A DNA stretch of 11,154 nucleotides, taken from Patescibacteria group bacterium (GTDB taxonomy: Bacteria; Patescibacteriota; Minisyncoccia; Phycocordibacterales; DATDWN01). Made by a program: the position numbers and the translations under genes. Shown in pieces: positions 1 to 4,956 of the stretch. The stretch lies in contig JAUPVF010000010.1 of assembly GCA_030917185.1 (NCBI GenBank), forward strand, positions 1-11,154. The letters run 5' to 3'. The notes under the pieces were generated by a model. It had not been told where the DNA came from and searched no databases. It was given only the letters and a program-made list of their open reading frames with translations. Each line of letters begins with the position of its first letter. Within the stretch, counting starts at the first letter, position 1.

Positions 1-68
1 GAAAATGCCGAAGATTGAATACTTAGTGCATTTATTTAAGTAAGCAAAAATTCTCAGAGAAATAATTC

Positions 69-317
69 TTAGTCCTTTTGAGCTAGGATTCTGAGTTCGA
101 GCTCTTCAATACTGAGTGGATCCTTCCATGGAACAACCCATAATTGTTTCTCGCCTTGCTTCATGATTGGATCGGCTTTACCTCCCGGAAACCAACCTTT
201 AATCATATCCTCACTTGGAGCATACCCGAGTTTTCTCAGTTCGGCTTCTCCTTCTTCACGAGTGTTGAATTTACCGAACAATCTGGCTTTTATATCTGTG
301 ATAGTAAAAAATTCCAC
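69..317 (-). CDS. Small hypothetical protein (82 aa)
   Basis: I do not recognise this protein. It is soluble and mixed-charge, with no membrane segment or signal peptide. It contains a helix-like stretch rich in Glu and Arg (TREEGEAELRKLGY), a Gly/Pro turn (WFPGGKADP) and an acidic-helical C-terminus. The start is set by the ribosome binding site: AGAGGTGA lies 5 nt before the GTG at 317. An in-frame GTG at 326 lies inside that site and is a poor choice. A -10-like TATACT (339-344) and a copy of the five-fold repeated element lie upstream. The gene is transcribed away from the RNA at 429-645. No convincing terminator is visible downstream, only a weak AT-rich inverted repeat. The strong SD and promoter argue that it is a real gene; the function is unknown. 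Confidence 0.72.
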   Translation of the reverse strand: MEFFTITDIKARLFGKFNTREEGEAELRKLGYAPSEDMIKGWFPGGKADPIMKQGEKQLWVVPWKDPLSIEELELRILAQKD

Positions 318-338
318 GATGGTCACCTCTACCCATAG

Positions 339-344
339 AGTATA
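339..344 (-). promoter_or_regulatory. Candidate -10 box for the 82-aa gene
   Basis: TATACT reads on the minus strand 21 nt before the GTG start, giving a predicted leader of about 15 nt that contains the SD. The -35 region is poor (CACTTG at 17 bp). The repeated element at 371-400 sits directly upstream of that -35. A second possibility is TTGAGT-N16-TATACC inside the element itself (378-405). Confidence 0.45.
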
Positions 345-370
345 TGTAATTCACGAAAAATCAAGTGCTA

Positions 371-400
371 TAAATCTGGTATAAAATCGGAACTATTTAA
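371..400 (-). repeat. Copy A of the five-fold upstream element
   Basis: This is the most diverged copy. It keeps AATAGTTCC and TATACC but has AGATTTA where other copies have AAACGGT. Beyond the core it shares AGCACTTG with copy D. It lies 54 nt before the start of the 82-aa gene. Confidence 0.6.
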
Positions 401-413
401 CTCAAATTTTTTG

Positions 414-422
414 TGATATTAT
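414..422 (+). promoter_or_regulatory. Extended -10 promoter for the RNA at 429
   Basis: TGATATTAT is an extended -10 element (TG-N-TATTAT). It places the transcription start at about 428-430, exactly where the first hairpin of the RNA begins. There is no good -35, as expected for an extended -10 promoter. It fires away from the 82-aa gene. Confidence 0.45.
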
Positions 423-428
423 TATAGA

Positions 429-645
429 GGATGAAACAACATCCATACACCACCAGTCGCTGGTTCGTTGGTCAACGATCCTGTGCAAAAACAGCGACTT
501 TCGGTAAGTCCGACTCAATGCGATAGGTCCCGCGTAAAAAACAATCACATGGCTGCGGATATTGGCCTAACCCTATTGTGTGAGAAAACGACCCAGGTTG
601 AAAAGCCTGTAAGCCCCATCACATACCCAAAGGTGGGGCTTTTCA
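429..645 (+). ncRNA. Candidate structured non-coding RNA (~217 nt)
   Basis: This gene-free stretch folds into nested helices on the plus strand. They are GGATG/CATCC (429-433 with 440-444), the 8-bp AGTCGCTG/CAGCGACT (455-462 with 492-499) enclosing CGTT/AACG (466-469 with 474-477), TAGGTC/GGCCTA (524-529 with 564-569) enclosing CCGCG/TGCGG (530-534 with 554-558), and CAGGTT-GAAA-AGCCTG (594-609) with a GNRA tetraloop. A hairpin terminator follows. A loop segment, TCACA at 545-549, can pair with TGTGA at 579-583, suggesting a pseudoknot. An extended -10 lies just before it. I looked for hallmarks of tmRNA, RNase P RNA, SRP RNA and 6S RNA and found none. No gene lies downstream on this strand, so a riboswitch is unlikely. 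The GNRA loop and A-rich linkers favour this strand. The class is unknown. Confidence 0.55.
611..643 (+). terminator. Intrinsic terminator of the RNA
   Basis: AAGCCCCA (611-618) pairs with TGGGGCTT (634-641), with 15 nt between the arms, followed by a short T run. The tail is short (TTTTC), so efficiency may be moderate. Confidence 0.6.
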
Positions 646-684
646 TACAAAAGAAAAGGCCGACGATTGGGTACGTCGTGCCTT
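646..684 (-). terminator. Intrinsic terminator of the 122-aa gene
   Basis: AAGGC-CGACG (656-665) pairs with CGTCG-T-GCCTT (674-684), a 10-bp stem with one bulge. On the minus strand it is followed by TTTTCTTTTG. It lies 22 nt past the stop of the gene at 706-1074 and faces the plus-strand terminator at 611-643, so the two transcripts converge and end tail to tail. Confidence 0.65.
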
Positions 685-705
685 CAAAAACTCCAAGAAC
701 AATAC

Positions 706-1074
706 TCAGACACCCAATATTTTGCGTTCGGCAGGTGTCAGTTTTGCTAATATCGCATCACGCACTTCGACAACAATAGTGGCTTCGTCGTCGATGAGGG
801 CGGCTCTCTCCCCCATCAGAAAACCGATCTTGCCGTCAGTGAGCAAATATACCGACTTGGTTTTGTGCCAGGCGGCATGTACTTTGTTTTGTGCATAAGC
901 TTCTGCAACCTCTTTGTCCTTAAAATAGCCAACGGACTTGGTCTTGGTGCCATCATCGTCAATCTTATAGACCTCCGTGCACTTTTGGACAGTGAACCCA
1001 TCCAAATTCATACCCACCATCTGTTCAAGAAGGTTGACTTTTCCTCCCTGGATATCACGCTGTGTATCTGGCAT
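706..1074 (-). CDS. Hypothetical protein (122 aa)
   Basis: No known family is recognised. The protein is soluble with alternating charge. An N-terminal half (about 1-60) is followed by FKDKEVAEAYAQNK (about residues 61-75), then a predicted beta-rich part with YLLTDGKIGFLMGE, and a C-terminal helix ending in LTPAERKILGV. The ATG at 1074 is chosen because AGGAG lies 6 nt upstream. A further in-frame upstream start would lie within the promoter. The promoter TTGACA-N16-TATCCT ends only about 18 nt before the ATG, so the SD is almost at the mRNA 5' end. A terminator follows at 646-684, so this is probably a one-gene unit, though read-through from the MazG-like gene 79 nt upstream is possible. 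Confidence 0.75.
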   Translation of the reverse strand: MPDTQRDIQGGKVNLLEQMVGMNLDGFTVQKCTEVYKIDDDGTKTKSVGYFKDKEVAEAYAQNKVHAAWHKTKSVYLLTDGKIGFLMGERAALIDDEATIVVEVRDAILAKLTPAERKILGV

Positions 1075-1091
1075 AAAAATCTCCTGACAAC

Positions 1092-1119
1092 AGGATATAA
1101 CTTCATTCAAAAATGTCAA
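1092..1119 (-). promoter_or_regulatory. Promoter of the 122-aa gene
   Basis: TTGACA (1114-1119) and TATCCT (1092-1097) are separated by 16 bp on the minus strand. The predicted start falls near 1085-1088, giving a leader of roughly 11-14 nt that begins at the SD. Confidence 0.6.
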
Positions 1120-1153
1120 ACTATCTGGGAGAATACCGAGAGATTTTTATTAC

Positions 1154-1543
1154 TCAATCCCCTTTCATCCTATGCTCTTTTTTAATCTTCCAATAAATAT
1201 CCTCTGACCCCGCATCAACGTTTTTATTCCGGTTCTTGAAAAGATGTGCAGGATATTTTTGTTTAACTTTTTCTAGTTTATCCAATAAAATCTTACCCGT
1301 ATCCAATCCAAGAAGCACACTCATATCAAAACAATATAACAATACATCAGCAAGTTCTTTTTTAATTTGATCCAATTTTTCTTTATCTTTTTTTACTTCT
1401 GTCAAACTCTGATTTGTCCACTGAAACAACTCTAGTAATTCCGCAGATTCAATTGAAATTGATTTTGCCAAATCGGCTGGGCGTAAATCATCCCAACTCC
1501 GTTCAACTAAATAATCCTTTATGGCTTTCTCATATTTTTTCAT
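1154..1543 (-). CDS. MazG-like nucleotide pyrophosphohydrolase (dCTPase/RS21-C6 type)
   Basis: This is a 129-aa all-helical protein of the MazG-like superfamily. Members hydrolyse (d)NTPs to monophosphate and pyrophosphate and clear non-canonical or excess nucleotides in the cytoplasm. The metal-binding pattern is visible: E32-S-A-E35 in helix 2 (SIESAELLELFQW) and E63-x-x-D66 in helix 3 (KKELADVLLYCFDM). The substrate-pocket motif ERSWDDLRP is near residues 14-22. The length fits single-domain members. The ATG at 1543 begins the conserved domain; an upstream in-frame ATG would extend it into the repeated element and is unlikely. TATAAT ends 6 nt before the ATG, so the mRNA is probably leaderless. 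The next gene upstream is a methyltransferase; nothing in the sequence ties the two functionally. The exact substrate cannot be told. Confidence 0.85.
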   Translation of the reverse strand: MKKYEKAIKDYLVERSWDDLRPADLAKSISIESAELLELFQWTNQSLTEVKKDKEKLDQIKKELADVLLYCFDMSVLLGLDTGKILLDKLEKVKQKYPAHLFKNRNKNVDAGSEDIYWKIKKEHRMKGD

Positions 1544-1549
1544 ACTGTA

Positions 1550-1560
1550 ATTATATACCA
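1550..1560 (-). promoter_or_regulatory. -10 promoter giving a leaderless MazG-like mRNA
   Basis: The minus strand reads TGGTATATAAT. The TATAAT (1550-1555) leaves 6 nt before the ATG, which places transcription start at or next to the A of the start codon. The -35 (AATACT) is weak; element copy B lies directly upstream of it. Confidence 0.6.
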
Positions 1561-1581
1561 GTTTGAATTCAAAGTATTTGC

Positions 1582-1613
1582 TAGCCGTTTGGGGCAAAGT
1601 TGGGACCTATTTT
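1582..1613 (-). repeat. Copy B of the five-fold upstream element
   Basis: The minus strand reads AATAGGTCCCAACTTTG then CCCCAAACGGCTAGC. It shares a GCCCC centre and a TAGCAAATA flank with copy C, where A and D have TATACC. Its TAG is the stop codon of the methyltransferase gene. Confidence 0.75.
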
Positions 1614-2287
1614 TCTATTACCAAAAGTCTTTGATTAATTGAAAATTCAGGTCTTTCTAGATTATTTTCTAAATATTTAGTCATTTCACCAACCTTTTCA
1701 TAAAACAATTCATCAGGAACGACCAATAGAACCTGGACTAACCTGGCCAGTTCTCCATACGTCTCTGCCTTCAGATTCACGTCAAAATAGTATTCTTTAT
1801 AAGTTTCACTTTTCAGACATTCATCCAAGAAAACATCAAACTCAATTTCCTTAAACAAGGTTTTAGAAAAGTCGATCAATTTACCAGTAAAATCTTTGTT
1901 GGAGTTATGTACAACAATTAACTTTCCAGTTTCTTTGAGAAGGTCATGCGCTTTTCTGTAACAAAACTCAAAGCTATTATTTCTATAAAAATGTCCCCAA
2001 ACATGAGAAGTTAATATAAAATCATACTTATCCTCTATCTCTGCTTCCTCAAAAGAAGCATGGATGAATTTTTCTTGAGGAGAGAAGTCAAATTCATTGA
2101 CGTCTAGAAAAGTAATATTTACTGAATCTTTTACTAGCGATCTTGAGAGGTTGCCTCCTGCACACCCCACGTCCAGTATTGCATCAGTATCTTTGATTTT
2201 TAGATGCTCTTTAATTTCTTTTGCAATGAAAAATTCCTCTCTTGTTATTTCCTTAAATTTATTAAAATTTTTTTCGAGTTCACTCAT
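1607..2287 (-). CDS. Class I SAM-dependent methyltransferase
   Basis: This 226-aa protein has a Rossmann-like methyltransferase core. Motif I, ILDVGCAGGNLS (residues 37-48), is the S-adenosylmethionine-binding glycine-rich loop. The acidic end of strand 2 is FLDVNEFD (about 60-67). The motif IV region is YDFILTSHVWGHFYRN (about 88-102) and strand 5 is GKLIVVHNS (about 121-129). About 95 further residues form a C-terminal cap of unknown fold that would set the substrate. No motif identifies the acceptor, so RNA, small molecule or protein all remain possible. The gene has no clear SD; an extended -10 and a TATAAT lie 22-36 nt upstream. The stop codon TAG lies inside repeat copy B. Confidence 0.85.
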   Translation of the reverse strand: MSELEKNFNKFKEITREEFFIAKEIKEHLKIKDTDAILDVGCAGGNLSRSLVKDSVNITFLDVNEFDFSPQEKFIHASFEEAEIEDKYDFILTSHVWGHFYRNNSFEFCYRKAHDLLKETGKLIVVHNSNKDFTGKLIDFSKTLFKEIEFDVFLDECLKSETYKEYYFDVNLKAETYGELARLVQVLLVVPDELFYEKVGEMTKYLENNLERPEFSINQRLLVIEK

Positions 2288-2309
2288 GTAGATTTGACGT
2301 AAATAATTG

Positions 2310-2326
2310 ATTATATATTTATACCA
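2310..2326 (-). promoter_or_regulatory. -10 region of the methyltransferase gene
   Basis: Two overlapping candidates read on the minus strand: TGG-TATAAA (2318-2326, extended -10) and TATAAT (2310-2315). Either gives a short leader of about 15-25 nt without an obvious SD. Repeat copy C is immediately upstream. Confidence 0.45.
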
Positions 2327-2333
2327 TATTTGC

Positions 2334-2364
2334 TACCCGTCTGGGGCAAAACTGGAACCATAAT
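2334..2364 (-). repeat. Copy C of the five-fold upstream element
   Basis: The minus strand reads TATGGTTCCAGTTTTG followed by CCCCAGACGGGTAGC. It is closest to copy B. It lies between the terminator of the 68-aa gene and the start of the methyltransferase gene. Confidence 0.7.
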
Positions 2365-2380
2365 GGTACATTTTCAAATA

Positions 2381-2417
2381 AAACAAAAGACTCGCCCATT
2401 ATCAATGTGAGCGAGTC
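2381..2417 (-). terminator. Intrinsic terminator of the 68-aa gene
   Basis: GACTCGC (2389-2395) pairs with GCGAGTC (2411-2417). On the minus strand the hairpin is followed by TTTTGTTTT. It lies 28 nt past the stop codon. Confidence 0.75.
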
Positions 2418-2445
2418 GATTCAGCAAAAGTTCAATCCTAAAACC

Positions 2446-2652
2446 TTACTCTATCTTGATACCTTTGACTTCTTTCCCGGTGAGAAAACTCTTGCCCCAA
2501 CTTACCTGTCCCGGTCTGGATGGACGAGAATAATCAACTGTTATCATGGTAATAATTCCACCTTCCTTTAGAATTTCTTGAAAACGTTTTGTTGCCCCTC
2601 GAGGAAGGATAACGCGTTTTGATACAACAGGTTTAGGTTTGTTAGACTTCAC
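2446..2652 (-). CDS. Small basic hypothetical protein (68 aa)
   Basis: The protein is not recognised. It is rich in Lys and Arg (SNKPKPVVSKR at the start), with a helix-like RFQEILKEG, a hydrophobic strand IITMITVDY and a basic tail ending in KGIKIE. Its charge would suit nucleic-acid or ribosome binding, but no motif proves this. The start is a GTG at 2652, fixed by AGGAGA 5 nt upstream; the overlapping ATG at 2654 runs straight into a stop. It has its own promoter (2671-2698), an upstream copy of the repeated element (2704) and its own terminator (2389-2417), so it can act as a stand-alone unit. Confidence 0.75.
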   Translation of the reverse strand: MKSNKPKPVVSKRVILPRGATKRFQEILKEGGIITMITVDYSRPSRPGQVSWGKSFLTGKEVKGIKIE

Positions 2653-2670
2653 ATGGTTCTCCTGCGACCA

Positions 2671-2698
2671 AGAATACTCTGTTATTCAGATTAAGCAA
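2671..2698 (-). promoter_or_regulatory. Promoter of the 68-aa gene
   Basis: TTGCTT (2693-2698) and TATTCT (2671-2676) are separated by 16 bp on the minus strand. The predicted start near 2664 gives a roughly 12-nt leader that carries the SD. Confidence 0.55.
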
Positions 2699-2703
2699 GT
2701 GCT

Positions 2704-2734
2704 GACCGTTTGGTATAGAGTTGGAACTATTTTA
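2704..2734 (-). repeat. Copy D of the five-fold upstream element
   Basis: This is the best-formed copy. The minus strand has two short palindromic boxes, AGTTCCAACT and ACCAAACGGT, separated by four bases. Its TAG is the stop codon of the membrane-protein gene. It lies 6 bp upstream of the -35 box of the 68-aa gene. A second candidate promoter, TTGTCT-N18-TATACC, is embedded across it. Confidence 0.8.
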
Positions 2735-3296
2735 GAGACAACCAGCTACCTTCAAGGTATAAATAAATAGGAATGATTAAAAGTAATACTACTGCTAAAA
2801 TTATCCACAAAACTCCAAAAATATTTTGAATCCATGCTTTTTGACTCGGAACAGTTAAACCAAATCCAAAAAACAATAGATACGAAAATACACTGGCAAC
2901 CAGAAACAGTGATTCTCTCGGAAAGGTTAAAATTAAATAAACAATAAGATTTATTACAAATAATAAGATAAGAAGAAAAATAAAAAGGATTGGCAAGAGG
3001 ATTTTAGTAATATTAAATATTTCCTCTTTTAATTTTTTATGAGGGTCAATTTGGTTTGATTGAAGTCCAGTATTTAATAATGGTTGTATAAAAAAAATAA
3101 ATGATTGATATAAAAGATAAATTAATAGTATTATCGATAAAGACAACAGAAAAAAATCTACTTGGCCTATACTTATTTTTCTAAGTTGATTTTCTGGATT
3201 TATATTAAGAACTAAACCTGTAATAACGAAAACTACAGTTGTAACATCTATTATTTCCTTATTTTCCAGATGAAACTTTTTTATGTATTCTTTCAT
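2727..3296 (-). CDS. Multi-pass membrane protein, unknown function (189 aa)
   Basis: No family is recognised. Five hydrophobic segments are visible, at about residues 16-33, 44-72, 98-124, 129-149 and 157-181. A charged cytoplasmic-type loop (DPHKKLKEE, about 84-92) lies between the second and third. The N-terminus is charged (KEYIKKFHLENKE) and there is no cleavable signal peptide. No catalytic motif, transporter signature or nucleotide-binding site can be seen. It is much more AT-rich than the housekeeping genes further right. The ATG at 3296 has no SD; a weak TAAATC ends 6 nt before it and could make a leaderless start. Repeat copy E lies 28-58 nt upstream, and the stop codon lies inside copy D. 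It may be a small accessory protein such as an immunity or stress factor, but nothing proves this. Confidence 0.75.
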   Translation of the reverse strand: MKEYIKKFHLENKEIIDVTTVVFVITGLVLNINPENQLRKISIGQVDFFLLSLSIILLIYLLYQSFIFFIQPLLNTGLQSNQIDPHKKLKEEIFNITKILLPILFIFLLILLFVINLIVYLILTFPRESLFLVASVFSYLLFFGFGLTVPSQKAWIQNIFGVLWIILAVVLLLIIPIYLYLEGSWLSLK

Positions 3297-3323
3297 GAAT
3301 TAGATTTACAGATAATTATTTTT

Positions 3324-3354
3324 GACCGTTTAGTATGAAGTTGGAACTATTTTA
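3324..3354 (-). repeat. Copy E of the five-fold upstream element
   Basis: The minus strand reads AATAGTTCCAACT, TCATACT, AAACGGTC. An embedded promoter-like pair, TTGTTT (3355-3360)-N17-CATACT (3332-3337), spans it. It lies between the terminator of the 61-aa gene and the membrane-protein gene. Confidence 0.75.
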
Positions 3355-3367
3355 AAACAAATTTTGA

Positions 3368-3402
3368 TAACAGAAAAGGCCCAATAACGCTTATCGGGCC
3401 TT
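3368..3402 (-). terminator. Intrinsic terminator of the 61-aa gene
   Basis: The minus strand forms a 12-bp stem (AAGGCCCGATAA with TTATTGGGCCTT, loop GCG) at 3376-3402, followed by TTTTCTG. The TAA stop of the gene (3391-3393) lies inside the hairpin, so coding end and terminator overlap. Confidence 0.8.
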
Positions 3403-3576
3403 CGGAATAAGATACTTGACGGTACGGTTATTTTCACACGACCAGACAGTTGCGTATCTTCGCGATGAATATTGTCGCTTCCACAGCGCAACAGCCTCTG
3501 TAACCGAGCCACATGGAACTCGGCTATCTACAAAAACTGTGTGCCCACTGCGAAAAAAGATGATAAGCTCAAACAC
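3391..3576 (-). CDS. Small hypothetical protein (61 aa)
   Basis: I do not recognise this protein. It opens with a hydrophobic strand (FELIIFF), then VFVDSRVPCG, a helix-like TEAVALWKRQYSS and a basic C-terminus (KYLIPKAR). It has two Cys residues (in VPCG and WSCEN), too few for a zinc site by themselves. The start is the GTG at 3576, because GGAGG lies 5 nt upstream; a TTG at 3588 would overlap the SD. A strong promoter (TTGACA-N17-TAAAGT) sits just upstream and a terminator overlaps the stop codon. With its own promoter, SD and terminator this is convincing as a real gene despite its size. Confidence 0.78.
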   Translation of the reverse strand: MFELIIFFRSGHTVFVDSRVPCGSVTEAVALWKRQYSSRRYATVWSCENNRTVKYLIPKAR

Positions 3577-3592
3577 GTTCACCTCCAAAATT

Positions 3593-3621
3593 ACTTTACA
3601 GTATAATTATAATTATGTCAA
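3593..3621 (-). promoter_or_regulatory. Promoter of the 61-aa gene
   Basis: A perfect TTGACA -35 (3616-3621) and TAAAGT -10 (3593-3598) with 17-bp spacing read on the minus strand. It begins only 7 nt beyond the 3' end of tRNA-Gln, so it restarts transcription right after the tRNA. Confidence 0.65.
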
Positions 3622-3627
3622 CCCTAG

Positions 3628-3698
3628 CTGGGGGACAGGGGCTCGAACCCCGATTCTTTGGACCAAAACCAAATGTCCTACCATTAGACGATCCCCCA
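3628..3698 (-). tRNA. tRNA-Gln (anticodon UUG)
   Basis: A 71-nt cloverleaf reads on the minus strand. The acceptor stem is TGGGGGA/TCCCCCA with discriminator G. The D arm is GTCTAATGGTAGGAC. The anticodon stem is TTTGG/CCAAA with loop TTTTGGT, giving anticodon TTG, which reads CAA. The T arm is CGGGG-TTCGAGC-CCCTG. The U1-A72 pair and G73 are typical for bacterial tRNA-Gln. CCA is not encoded, so it must be added by a nucleotidyltransferase. The gene lies 39 nt downstream of dnaX on the same strand. It may be cotranscribed, although TAATAT-like boxes lie in the gap. Its 3' end faces the accessory region. Confidence 0.95.
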
Positions 3699-3737
3699 AA
3701 TATATTACTAAACACATCTATATTACACTTTTTTGAA

Positions 3738-4769
3738 TTATTTGCCACCTTCCCCATTTATAATCGCAATTAAGGCAAGTTCAAGTGGTAGTGATGGTAT
3801 GTATGCACCTGTTGTGCGTTCGTATGCCGTCAATAATTCAAGCAATGTATGTGATGACAATGAACCACTTTTTTGAGCAGTTTGTTCAACAAACGCAAAC
3901 TCAGATAATGATAATTCATCGCGTACTACAGCGGGTGCACCAAAACGTACGAGCAACACGGCACGAGTGGTATGCAAAATTAATTTCAAAAAAACAGACA
4001 TATCAATATTTTGGCTCTGTGCTGTTTTGACAGCAGATAGTCCCCTGTTCAAATCACGCTCGGCGATAGCAGAGACAACATCATGTACCAAACTGATAGC
4101 AGGAGCACCGGTTACCAGTCTCACCTCCTCCTCAGAAATATGTTTATCAGACGAATATGAAATGATTTTCTGGACAATACCCAAAGTATCGCGAAACGAT
4201 CCATCACCCAAAAGTGCAATAAGTTCTGCAGATGATTCATCAATCAAAAAACCTTCCTTTTTTGTAACATTCATCACTACTTTTTTTAATACATCCTGAG
4301 TTGGCTTTTTGAATGTATAGACTTCACACCGAGAAAGCACCGTATCTAAGATTTTGTGTATTTCGGTTGTTGCGAGAATAAAAATAACATGTGCTGGTGG
4401 TTCCTCCAGAGTTTTCAGTAACGCATTTGATGCTGACTTTGACAACATATGAACTTCGTCCAAAATATAGACTTTGTATTTTGATTCAAATGGCAACGTG
4501 TTGACGGACTCATTCAAGGCACGCATTTCATCCACACCGTTGTTTGATGCGGCATCAATTTCATATATATCATTTGCACTTGTTCCGATTGCATGAGCAA
4601 AAATTCTGGCAACTGATGTTTTACCTGTCCCTCGGGTACCAGCAAAGACGTATGCGTGGGACACATCACCAGATTTAGTCTGGGCTTCAAGAATTTTAAC
4701 AATATGGTCCTGACCAATCACATCCGCAAATGTTTGAGGTCTGTATTTTCTATATAATGCTTCTGCCAT
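3738..4769 (-). CDS. dnaX: DNA polymerase III clamp-loader subunit DnaX, short form
   Basis: This is the AAA+ ATPase that loads the sliding clamp at the replication fork. Visible motifs are the N-terminal YRKYRPQTFADVIGQ, Walker A GTRGTGKT (44-51), Walker B DEVH (104-107), sensor I region LATTE (132-136) and SRC with the arginine finger (146-148). The three AAA+ subdomains and most of the collar domain are present. At 343 aa it is much shorter than E. coli tau (643) or gamma (431), so the DnaB- and polymerase-contacting domains are absent. The four-cysteine zinc module that normally lies between the Walker A helix and the IDAAS strand is deleted: ARIFAHAIG runs into IDAAS after only a few residues. 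The ATG at 4769 matches the family start. An extended -10 ending 6 nt before it implies a leaderless mRNA. Confidence 0.96.
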   Translation of the reverse strand: MAEALYRKYRPQTFADVIGQDHIVKILEAQTKSGDVSHAYVFAGTRGTGKTSVARIFAHAIGTSANDIYEIDAASNNGVDEMRALNESVNTLPFESKYKVYILDEVHMLSKSASNALLKTLEEPPAHVIFILATTEIHKILDTVLSRCEVYTFKKPTQDVLKKVVMNVTKKEGFLIDESSAELIALLGDGSFRDTLGIVQKIISYSSDKHISEEEVRLVTGAPAISLVHDVVSAIAERDLNRGLSAVKTAQSQNIDMSVFLKLILHTTRAVLLVRFGAPAVVRDELSLSEFAFVEQTAQKSGSLSSHTLLELLTAYERTTGAYIPSLPLELALIAIINGEGGK

Positions 4770-4775
4770 AGGTAC

Positions 4776-4784
4776 AGTATACCA
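4776..4784 (-). promoter_or_regulatory. Extended -10 promoter of dnaX (leaderless)
   Basis: TGG-TATACT reads on the minus strand, and TATACT ends 6 nt before the ATG. The predicted transcription start coincides with the start codon. No SD is visible before dnaX. Confidence 0.65.
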
Positions 4785-4812
4785 GAGAGATGTGTAATAT
4801 GAAAAATAGATA

Positions 4813-4845
4813 CAAAAAGACGCCCTGCACGGTGGCTGAGCGTCT
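4813..4845 (-). terminator. Intrinsic terminator of the upstream RNA
   Basis: AGACGC (4840-4845) pairs with GCGTCT (4818-4823) on the minus strand, followed by a T run (TTTTTG). It insulates dnaX, whose own promoter starts 29 nt further on. Confidence 0.7.
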
Positions 4846-4947
4846 ATTGGATAAGGAGGAAGGATTATGAATGATTGCGTGGGACCGCCGTGCCGGGCGA
4901 CGATTACGTAAACCTATACGCGCCATTGGGCCGCAGCGGTCCCTTTT

Positions 4948-4956
4948 ATTATATCA
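4948..4956 (-). promoter_or_regulatory. Internal extended -10 promoter (possible small RNA)
   Basis: The minus strand reads TGATATAAT, a perfect -10 with the TG extension. It would start transcription at the GGG opening the 4881-4943 hairpin, giving a transcript of about 130 nt made of a 5' hairpin, a C/U-rich linker and a terminator. On the plus strand the same bases form the T-rich tail after that hairpin, so a plus-strand terminator is the alternative reading. Confidence 0.45.

Noticed and set aside
468..779. 103-codon open frame on the plus strand across the candidate RNA
   Set aside because: It runs through the RNA helices and two terminator hairpins, has no SD and overlaps the end of the 122-aa gene.
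371..3354. CRISPR array or classical integron made by the five repeats
   Set aside because: Spacing is irregular (370 to 1200 bp) and full genes lie between the copies, so it is not CRISPR. No GTTRRRY/RYYYAAC core pairs or attC-size palindromes are seen and no integrase is in the window.
4514..4717. 67-codon frame inside dnaX in another frame
   Set aside because: It overlaps the conserved ATPase core and has no SD or promoter of its own.
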